This document shows, one piece after another, positions 8,357 through 15,233 of a DNA stretch of 60,510 nucleotides. The notes under the pieces were generated by a model. The model made no database searches. It was not told the origin of the DNA and was given only the letters and a program-made list of their open reading frames with translations. The DNA comes from Myxococcota bacterium. GTDB taxonomy: Bacteria; Myxococcota_A; Bradymonadia; UBA7976; UBA1532. The stretch's first letter is position 1. Each line of letters starts with the position of its first letter. The position numbers and the translations under genes were made by a program. The DNA lies in contig JAKLJY010000044.1 in assembly GCA_023150895.1 (NCBI GenBank), positions 1-60,510 of the forward strand. Reading direction: 5' to 3'.

Positions 8357-8375
8357 TTCCTCCAGTTTGGAGGAA
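8357..8375 (-). promoter_or_regulatory. Inverted repeat over the vapBC ribosome-binding site
   Basis: The sequence TTCCTCCAGTTTGGAGGAA (plus strand) has two perfect 8-base arms around a 3-base spacer. On the minus strand its downstream arm contains the GGAGGA ribosome site of the antitoxin gene, 3 bases before the GTG. It may be the protein operator for autoregulation, a hairpin that hides the ribosome site, or both. The symmetry is directly visible; the role is inferred. Confidence 0.55.
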
Positions 8376-8453
8376 GTGTGACGCGCGACGCAGCGGACGG
8401 CAAGTCGCCCGGCCGGCGTTGCGAGGCACGCGCCGCCGTGGTGAAGTGGCGCC

Positions 8454-10250
8454 ATGCCCATCGGAGACCCTCAGACGCCCGCGAAACCGCGCGAAGCCCC
8501 CAGCCGCCGCCCCGCCCGCGCGGCCGCCTTCGCGCTCGCGGCCATCGCGACGCTCGTCACCGACCCGGGGCCCGCCCGGGCCGAGCCCACGACCGTCCTG
8601 CTCGAAGGGCCGCTCCCCGCGGTGCCCGAAGGCGTGCGGCACCTGCTTCTGCCGTTCGAGGTGCCCGAGGGCACGGTCGAGATCGAGGTCGCCCACGACG
8701 ACCTCTCCGAGGAGAACATCCTGGACTGGGGACTCGATGGTCCCGAGGGGTTCCGCGGCTGGGGCGGCGGCAACACCGAGAACGCGGTGGTCGGTCTCGA
8801 CGCGGCCTCGCGCAGCTACCTGCCGGGATCCATCGCGCCGGGCACGTGGCACGTCGTGGTCGGGGTCGCCAAGGTCGTCGCCCCGCCGGCGCAGTACCGC
8901 GTGGAGATCACCCTGCGCGACGTGCCGACGCTCGAACCGGAGACACACCGCGCGCCCTATGCCCCCGCGGCCGCGCTCTCCGAGGGGCCGCGCTGGTACG
9001 CCGGTGACTTTCACGTTCACTCCCGCGAGAGCGGCGACGCCGAGCCGACACTGGATGAGATCGCCGACTTCGCCCGCGGGCGGGGCCTCGATTTCGTGAT
9101 GATCAGTGATCACAACACGACCTCGCAGTTGACACTCTACGCCGATGCGCAGGCGCGCCATCCGGACGTCCTCTTCGTGCCCGGCGCCGAGGTGACGACC
9201 TATGCCGGGCACTTCAACGCCCTCGGCGCCACGCAGTTCATCGAACACCGCATCGGGCTACCCGGTACGGCCATCGAGGCCGCGGTGGCGGACGTGCACG
9301 CGAACGGCGGCCTCGTCTCCATCAACCACCCTGCGCTGGCCCTCGGTGACGCGTGTATCGGCTGCGCATGGGACCACGATCTGCCGGCCGGTGTCATCGA
9401 CGCGGTCGAAATCGGCACGGGAGACATCCTGAAGCCGGGCGGGTTCTTCAGCGACCGCGCCGTGGCCTTCTGGGACGCGCTCTGCGATGCGGGCGGGCGC
9501 CCCGCCGCCGTCGGAGGCAGCGACGATCACAGCGGCGGGCAGGCCGCCGGCGCCCTCGACAGCCCCATCGGCTCGCCCACGACGCTCGTGTTCGCCGAGG
9601 CGCTGAGCGTCGACGCGCTGCTCGCGGGCGTCCGCGCCGGCGACACCGTCGTGAAGCTCCACGGACCGGACGACCCGATGGTCGACTTCCGGGCGCCCCC
9701 GCCGGATGCCCCGCGGACGCTCGGCGCCGTCATCACCGGCGGCCGGGGGTTCACCGCCCGCTTCGTGCGCGACGGGGTCCCCGGCCCCGACGTCGTGATC
9801 GACGCGGATCCTTTCACGCTGAGCGCGACCGACGACGCCGCGCCCGGGACCGAGACCCGCTGGCGTGTCGAGGTGCGGCAGGGCGGCAAGCGTCGCACCG
9901 TCACGAGCCATCGATACATCGTCGCCGCCGACGCTGCGGCCGAGCCGCCCGCGGACGCCGCGAGCCCGCGCGCCGATGCGGCCGCTGCTCGGGACGCGCG
10001 CGTCGACGCACCGCATTCCGATGCGACGACACATACGACCGACGACGCGGCCGACCCGGGCGCCGACACCGGGGGACACGGCGGAACCGGCGGATGCGCC
10101 TTCGCCGGGGGTCGTTCGGCGGGGGGGGCGGGGGCAATCGGGGCGCTGTTCCCCGGTCTGTTGGGTGTGTTGGGCGTGTTGGGCGGTCGCCGGCGACGCC
10201 GCCCCTACGCCCCGAGGCCGAGCAGAGTCAGCAACAGACCCACGCCGTAA
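8454..10250 (+). CDS. PHP-domain metallohydrolase (CehA/McbA-like) with MYXO-CTERM-like tail
   Basis: 598 residues. An Ala-rich signal peptide is followed by a beta-rich N-domain (about 45-165). The PHP domain opens with GDFHVHSRESGD (His187 and His189), then FVMISDHNTTSQ (Asp219, His220). Later VSINHPAL and GGSDDHSG supply further metal ligands. PHP proteins of this group hydrolyse ester or phosphoester bonds. After a D/A-rich linker, the C-terminus has GTGGCAFAGG, then a hydrophobic helix (GALFPGLLGVLGVLGG) and an RRRRR cluster. That is the Cys/helix/Arg layout of MYXO-CTERM sorting tails, so surface anchoring by a myxosortase is likely. The last 46 bases overlap the convergent aminopeptidase gene. 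Confidence 0.85.
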   Translation: MPIGDPQTPAKPREAPSRRPARAAAFALAAIATLVTDPGPARAEPTTVLLEGPLPAVPEGVRHLLLPFEVPEGTVEIEVAHDDLSEENILDWGLDGPEGFRGWGGGNTENAVVGLDAASRSYLPGSIAPGTWHVVVGVAKVVAPPAQYRVEITLRDVPTLEPETHRAPYAPAAALSEGPRWYAGDFHVHSRESGDAEPTLDEIADFARGRGLDFVMISDHNTTSQLTLYADAQARHPDVLFVPGAEVTTYAGHFNALGATQFIEHRIGLPGTAIEAAVADVHANGGLVSINHPALALGDACIGCAWDHDLPAGVIDAVEIGTGDILKPGGFFSDRAVAFWDALCDAGGRPAAVGGSDDHSGGQAAGALDSPIGSPTTLVFAEALSVDALLAGVRAGDTVVKLHGPDDPMVDFRAPPPDAPRTLGAVITGGRGFTARFVRDGVPGPDVVIDADPFTLSATDDAAPGTETRWRVEVRQGGKRRTVTSHRYIVAADAAAEPPADAASPRADAAAARDARVDAPHSDATTHTTDDAADPGADTGGHGGTGGCAFAGGRSAGGAGAIGALFPGLLGVLGVLGGRRRRRPYAPRPSRVSNRPTP

Positions 10251-11686
10251 CCCGTGGCGCGGTTGTCGGCTTCGGCGGGGCCGGCGATGTCGACGTGCAG
10301 CCAGGAGGTGGTGGCGTCGCCCATGTGTTCGGCGATGAACTGCGCGGCGCACGAGCTCTGGGCGTTCATGCGGTCTTTCACCGAGTTCTTCAAATCGGCC
10401 ACGTCGCTCTTGAACTCGGACCGGAACATCTCGGGGCAGTAGGGCAGGGCGTGGACGAGGTCCCCGCTCTTCCGGCCGGCGTCGACGCAGGCGGCCTCGA
10501 GGGCGTCGTCGTTGCTGACGATGGCCGCGTGGCGCTTGCCCGTCGCCACGAGCTGCGCGCCCGTGAGCGTCGCGACGTCGATCAACACATCGGGGTGGAC
10601 GTGGCGCAGCGCCCAGGCGATGCCGTCGGCGAGCACGAGGCGGCCCTCGGCGTCGGTGTTGTTGATCTCCACCGTCTTGCCCGAATACAGGGTCAACACG
10701 TCGTCGTTGCGCACGGCCTCGGGGCCAATGGCGTTCTCGGCGAGACACAGCACCGCGTGCAGGGCGTCGGGGCAGCCGCCGCGCACGGCCGCACCGAAGG
10801 CCGCGAAGACGGCCGCCGCGCCCCCCATGTCGCGCTTCATGCCGGGCATGTCCGTCTTGCCCTTCAGGCTCAGGCCGCCCGTGTCGTAGACGATGCCCTT
10901 GCCCACCCAGGCCACCGTTCGTTTCGCGCCGGCGGGGGTGTGACTCAGGACGGCGAGGGCGGGCGGGTGCGTGGCGGCCTTGCCGACGCCCCACAGCCCG
11001 CCGAAGCCCTGATCGCGCAGGCTCTCGCCCCGCACGAGCGTCAGGGTGGCACCCACGGCGTGCGCGAGCGCGCGGGCCTCTTCGACGAAGGCGTCGGTGG
11101 TCAGCTCGGCGGTCGGCGTCTCGACGAGGCGGCAGGCCGTGCGAATGCCCTCCGCCGCCCGGGTGATGCGCTCGACGACGGCCTCCTCGGGGACGCTCCC
11201 GTCGGGCGGCAGGAAGGCGACCTCGACCGCGCGGTCCTTGGCGGGTCCCGTCTTGCGCGAATACACGGGGAAGGCCCGGGCGACGGCGCAGCCCGCCGCG
11301 AACGCATGCTCGGCGGCGTCGAGGGCGAGCAGCAGGGAGACCACGGGCACGGCGGGCGTCTGTTTGCCGAGCAGTGCGGCGAGGGCGTGCGGGCGGGCCG
11401 GGCTGTTGTGTCGCGAGCAGGCCTCGGGCAGCACGCACACGACGAAGCGGCGCGGGCGGGGCGAGGCGCCCTCGGCCGGCGTCCCCGACAGAAACGTGCT
11501 CGCCGCGCCGCCGTCGTCGCCGACGCTGATGGCGTCGAGCATCGCGGGCAGGGCGGCGAGGGCGTCGGCGGGCAGGTGCGCGGCCACGTCGGTCGCCGCG
11601 AGGCGGTCCTTGCGGCCGACGATCACGAGGGCGTCGGCGTCCGTGGGGGCAATGGGGCGGGCGTGGTAGTGAATCTCGGTGGGCAT
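10205..11686 (-). CDS. Leucyl aminopeptidase family M17, NPEPL1-like
   Basis: 493 residues. The M17 catalytic centre is complete: VGKGIVYDTGGLSLKGK, then MPGMKRDMGGAA, and the family signature NTDAEGRLVLAD. These bind two metal ions and release N-terminal residues from peptides. The order YDTGGLSxKGKxxMPGMKRD with LYSGKTVEINNTDAEGR, and later HPDVLIDVATLTGAQLVATGKRHAA and SGDLVHALPYCPE, is closer to the animal NPEPL1 branch than to classical PepA as I remember it. The protein has no signal peptide and should be cytoplasmic. It is monocistronic or last after the 168-residue lipoprotein gene. Confidence 0.9.
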   Translation of the reverse strand: MPTEIHYHARPIAPTDADALVIVGRKDRLAATDVAAHLPADALAALPAMLDAISVGDDGGAASTFLSGTPAEGASPRPRRFVVCVLPEACSRHNSPARPHALAALLGKQTPAVPVVSLLLALDAAEHAFAAGCAVARAFPVYSRKTGPAKDRAVEVAFLPPDGSVPEEAVVERITRAAEGIRTACRLVETPTAELTTDAFVEEARALAHAVGATLTLVRGESLRDQGFGGLWGVGKAATHPPALAVLSHTPAGAKRTVAWVGKGIVYDTGGLSLKGKTDMPGMKRDMGGAAAVFAAFGAAVRGGCPDALHAVLCLAENAIGPEAVRNDDVLTLYSGKTVEINNTDAEGRLVLADGIAWALRHVHPDVLIDVATLTGAQLVATGKRHAAIVSNDDALEAACVDAGRKSGDLVHALPYCPEMFRSEFKSDVADLKNSVKDRMNAQSSCAAQFIAEHMGDATTSWLHVDIAGPAEADNRATGYGVGLLLTLLGLGA

Positions 11687-11730
11687 GGGGCGTCAGGGTA
11701 GACGATCCGGCCGCGCTGGCAAGCGGCCTG

Positions 11731-12237
11731 CTACTGCATCAGACGCGCCCGGGACCACGACGCGCGCTCGATCTTCCAGGTGTCGTCGCGGCGCACGAGC
11801 GAGAGCTGCAGATCGATCCAGTCCGCGCGGAGGCCGGAGAGGTCGAGGTCGTCGCCCGCCCCCTCGGGCAGGGGCGTGCCGGCCACGGCGACGTCGAGAT
11901 CCACCTCGGCCGTGTCGGGCGTCGGGAAGCTCAGCTCGCCGAGCCGCACCAGCGCGTGAATGGACCCCTGACGAAGGAAGTGGAGCTGCATCAGGCTGCG
12001 CAGCTCGCGGGCGTCGCCCCCCTGCCCGTCGCGGAACGTCTCGGTGAGGTGCGCGAGCACGCCGTCGATGTCCTTCGCCTCGGCGGCGGCCTCGGCGGCG
12101 CTGATCGTCTGCAGGACCTGCGTGCGCGGATCGACCGGGGCGCGCTTGCACCCACCGAGACCGGCCAGCACGCACGCGAAGGCGGAAAGCACGAGCGCGA
12201 ACGTGGGTCGGGAGAGCCGGTCACGGGGGCGGGTCAT
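11731..12237 (-). CDS. Small lipoprotein, hypothetical
   Basis: 168 residues. The ATG at 12235-12237 opens a clean lipoprotein signal, with Arg residues, then FALVLSAFACVLAGLGGC. The mature part has a helical start (VLQTISAAEAAAEAKDIDGVLAHLTETF) and a beta-rich end (DTWKIERASW). This is the layout of NTF2-like or SnoaL-like lipoproteins, in which a cone-shaped fold follows a helix. No catalytic residues can be named. Its start overlaps the end of the DUF2723 gene by 17 bases, so the pair is co-translated and may share an envelope function. Confidence 0.75.
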   Translation of the reverse strand: MTRPRDRLSRPTFALVLSAFACVLAGLGGCKRAPVDPRTQVLQTISAAEAAAEAKDIDGVLAHLTETFRDGQGGDARELRSLMQLHFLRQGSIHALVRLGELSFPTPDTAEVDLDVAVAGTPLPEGAGDDLDLSGLRADWIDLQLSLVRRDDTWKIERASWSRARLMQ

Positions 12238-14014
12238 CGGGAGTCTCCGGGACAGGGGGCGGGCCCAGGCGGGCCGCCAGGGCGGCGGTCGCCGGGTCAC
12301 CCGGGGCCAGGGCCTCGACCCGCGTCAGGTGCCACCGGGCCCGCTCGCGCGCAGCGGGCGGCGCCGCCGGCCCCCGGGCGAGGTGCGCCTCGGCATGGCT
12401 CAGATGCAGCGCGCCCAGGGTGCGTCGCGCGTCCAGATCGGCGCGCGTCGGATCACCGGGCAGGACGCGGTCGAACGCACGCGCGAGGGCGGCCTCCCCG
12501 GCGTCGGGCGCGCCCGTTGCCGCGTCGACCGCCAGCGTCAGGCCCGAGGCGCGCAGCCCGGCGGCCAGGGGTCCCAGGCGGTCGAGCAGCACGCCGGGCT
12601 CGAGTCGGACGTCCGGCCGGGCGAAGGCCGCGGGGAAGTCCGCGAGGCGCAGGGCCCACTCGGGCGAGATGGTCGCGAGGCGGTCGATGTACCAGCCGCG
12701 CCCGGCCTGCCCCCGGAAGACCAGCCCGACGTCCGGCCGGTAGCCCTCGGCCGCCCGCAGGCTCCAGGCTCCGAACAGCGTCGAGTAATCGCTCATCACC
12801 AGCGCCCCGCCGGGGGGCACCTCGTCCAGCATGCCGCGCACCAGCGGCTCGGCGACCCGCGCACCCCGGCGCTGCCCCGGATCGTGCGCCCCCCCGCTGA
12901 ACAGCAGCACCACCGGCAGGGTGGACATCGCCAGCACGCCCGCCCGCAGGGTGAAGGCGTCGGCCGCCACGACGACCGCGGCCACGAGGGCCAGCAGGGC
13001 CGGCGCGAAGTAGCCGCCCATGTCCGGGTTGAGGGCGTCGAAGGGGTAGAAGAACCGCGTCGCGATCACGCAGGCGGCCACGGCCAGGCAGGCCAGGATG
13101 AGGCCACGCGTCCGCCGCCCGCCGGTCAGCGCCCCCGCCGCGAGCACGATGAAGAAGAGCCCGGCCGGGGCGTACCCGATCTGCGACATGAGGTAGTCGA
13201 CGACCTGATAAGCGTTGTCGGCGAGGTCCAGGGCCTCCGTGCGCACGAGATTGCCCTGCCAGTCCTTCGCGCTGAGCACCGCCCAGAAGTCCGCGAGGGT
13301 GTCCGGGCGGCCCCAGCCGACCTCGCCGCCGCCCGTCGCGCGCAGGGGCAGCCACAGATAGGCCGAGAGCCCCAGAGCCCCCGCGGGGACGGCCGCGAGC
13401 AGGGCGCGCCGCCCGGGCCGGCCGAGCGCGATGGCGAGCAGGGCCGCGGGCACGAGAGCCAGGCCGAGCAGGCTGTGGTTGGCCCCGGCCAGGCCGAACG
13501 TCAGCGCCAGGGCCGGCAGCGCGCGCGCGTCCCGCCCCCGGGCGACCGCGAGGCAGAGCCCCGCCAGCCCCACCGAGAGCAGCAGTTGCAGGGCGTAGAC
13601 CTCGGCGCGCACGCCTTGCAGCCAGATGGCGGGCATGACGGCCGGCAGCGCGGCCGCGGCGACGATCCCGATCACGGAGAGGCGCGGGGCCAGCGCGCGC
13701 AGGAGCAGCGCGAACGCTCCCAGGGCGGTGGCGAGGCACAGGGCGCTGGCCAGGTTGGCGCGGAAGGGCACGTCTCCGAGCGGCAGGCGCAGGATCGCCC
13801 CCGTCACTGCGGCGTGTGCGGGGTGACCGGGCGGGTGCGAGATGCCCAGGCGCCACGCGACCGCGCCGAACTCGCCCGTGTCGAAGAACGCGGCGCTCGG
13901 GAGCACCCCGCCGACGAGAAAAACGGCGACCGCCGTGAGGACGGCGAGCGCGATCGGGCCCGCGCGGGGGTCCGGGGGGGCGTCGAACGCGGGGCTCAGG
14001 GGGTGTCTCGCCAC
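12221..14014 (-). CDS. DUF2723 family membrane protein
   Basis: 597 residues from a GTG at 14012-14014 with GGAG five bases upstream; no ATG fits better. After one helix comes the DUF2723 signature: FFDTGEFGAVAWRLGISHPPGHP with FRANLASALCLATALGAF. This Asp-Thr/Ser-Gly-Glu-Phe block is typical of a GT-C-like superfamily of multi-pass membrane proteins. About ten further membrane helices follow to roughly residue 400, then a soluble C-terminal domain with WYIDRLATISPEW. Family relatives resemble lipid-linked sugar transferases, but the reaction is unknown. Transcription runs toward the 168-residue lipoprotein, which overlaps its end. The start lies 118 bases from the divergent methyltransferase-fold gene. 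Confidence 0.85.
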   Translation of the reverse strand: MARHPLSPAFDAPPDPRAGPIALAVLTAVAVFLVGGVLPSAAFFDTGEFGAVAWRLGISHPPGHPAHAAVTGAILRLPLGDVPFRANLASALCLATALGAFALLLRALAPRLSVIGIVAAAALPAVMPAIWLQGVRAEVYALQLLLSVGLAGLCLAVARGRDARALPALALTFGLAGANHSLLGLALVPAALLAIALGRPGRRALLAAVPAGALGLSAYLWLPLRATGGGEVGWGRPDTLADFWAVLSAKDWQGNLVRTEALDLADNAYQVVDYLMSQIGYAPAGLFFIVLAAGALTGGRRTRGLILACLAVAACVIATRFFYPFDALNPDMGGYFAPALLALVAAVVVAADAFTLRAGVLAMSTLPVVLLFSGGAHDPGQRRGARVAEPLVRGMLDEVPPGGALVMSDYSTLFGAWSLRAAEGYRPDVGLVFRGQAGRGWYIDRLATISPEWALRLADFPAAFARPDVRLEPGVLLDRLGPLAAGLRASGLTLAVDAATGAPDAGEAALARAFDRVLPGDPTRADLDARRTLGALHLSHAEAHLARGPAAPPAARERARWHLTRVEALAPGDPATAALAARLGPPPVPETPDDPPP

Positions 14015-14132
14015 GGGGCTCCGGGGGTGAGGCGCCGGGGCCGGTCGCCGTGATCCGCCGCCGAGCGTGGGGCGGGACCCCGGCCGTGTCAACCGTGTGT
14101 CCGCGCGCGGTCCGCCGTGGTAGACCGCGGGC

Positions 14133-15146
14133 ATGACGCCCGAAAACCTGCGCACCCTGCGCGCCGCCTGCGCCGACTCGCCCACCCGCGCCGCCGTGCT
14201 CGAGCTCGCCGTGCTCTACGAGGCCACGCCCGCGCAGATCGCCGCGATGCGCGTGCGGGACGTCCGCGAGACGAGCCTCGTTTTCGCCCCGTCGCGCCCG
14301 GGCACCACCAGCAAGAGCGCCGTGCGGCTCATTCCGTCCGTCGCCGCGCACCTGCGCCCGCTCACCGAGGGGTCCGAGCCGGACGCGCCCCTCGTCGACG
14401 CCTCCGTGCTCGAAATCGAGGACTTCCTGGCGGACCTGTGCGCGTCCGTCGACACCGCCCCGCTGCGCCCCGCCGGGGCCGAGTGCGTGCGGTCCATCGA
14501 CGAGTCGCCCCTCGGCCGCCTGCGCGTCGTGCAGGACGCCCTCGGCACCTGGGCGCTGTCGGATGTGCTGCCGCAGGGCGTCGTCTACGCCAGCGGCGAA
14601 CCCCCCGCGCACGTCTTTTTGTGGACGCACCTCGACGCGCGACTCCCGCCCGCGCCGCGCCTGCTGCTGCTCGGGGGCGGGGCCTTCGTGGGCGCCGCGT
14701 TCCTCGAGGAGCGCTACGCCCCGGCCCGCCTGGACGTCGTCGAGCTCGACCCCCGCTGCCTGCCGCTCGCGCGGTCGTTTTTCGGTTGGGTTCCGGGGCC
14801 GTCGACGTGCGTACACACCGCCGACGCGCGCGCCTTCGTGGACGAGGTCGATGCCACCTGGGACGCCGTGCTCCAGGACGTCGCCGACGCGGAGGGCACC
14901 GTGGACTGGCTCGCCGAGCCGGCCTGGGCCGCCGCACTGTTCGAGCGCGCGCCGGTCGTGACCGCCAACCTGATCACGGCACTGGACGGGCCGTTGCTCG
15001 GGCAGGTCGAGGCCGCGCTGCGGGCTGCGGGCGCCACGGAAATCGCAATCGTGCCGCTGCGCACCCGCGCCGATGTGTCGCTGCGCCAGAACGTCTTCGT
15101 CGTCGCCCGGCGTGGGGCCGACGCGGGGCCCGCCCCCGCTGCCTGA
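14133..15146 (+). CDS. Spermidine-synthase-like methyltransferase-fold protein with integrase-like N-domain
   Basis: 337 residues. The C-terminal two thirds carry a Rossmann methyltransferase fold: RLLLLGGGAFVGAAF, then LDVVELDPRCLPLARSFF and VHTADARAFVDE. This follows the spermidine synthase layout, but the polyamine-site DxxD-type residues are not obvious, so aminopropyl transfer is uncertain. The first 90 residues are different. LRTLRAACADSPTRAAVLEL, TPAQIAAMRVRDV and an S/K/R-rich turn resemble the start of a tyrosine-recombinase core, without a catalytic Tyr. It stands alone between divergent and downstream neighbours. Confidence 0.7.
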   Translation: MTPENLRTLRAACADSPTRAAVLELAVLYEATPAQIAAMRVRDVRETSLVFAPSRPGTTSKSAVRLIPSVAAHLRPLTEGSEPDAPLVDASVLEIEDFLADLCASVDTAPLRPAGAECVRSIDESPLGRLRVVQDALGTWALSDVLPQGVVYASGEPPAHVFLWTHLDARLPPAPRLLLLGGGAFVGAAFLEERYAPARLDVVELDPRCLPLARSFFGWVPGPSTCVHTADARAFVDEVDATWDAVLQDVADAEGTVDWLAEPAWAAALFERAPVVTANLITALDGPLLGQVEAALRAAGATEIAIVPLRTRADVSLRQNVFVVARRGADAGPAPAA

Positions 15147-15233
15147 TTCCCCCCAAAGGAAAATGCGCCGGCCCGGCCGCCGGTGCTACCCTCGCCCGCG
15201 TTCGTTCGACCCGCGCGCCCCCGAGGAGATCCG

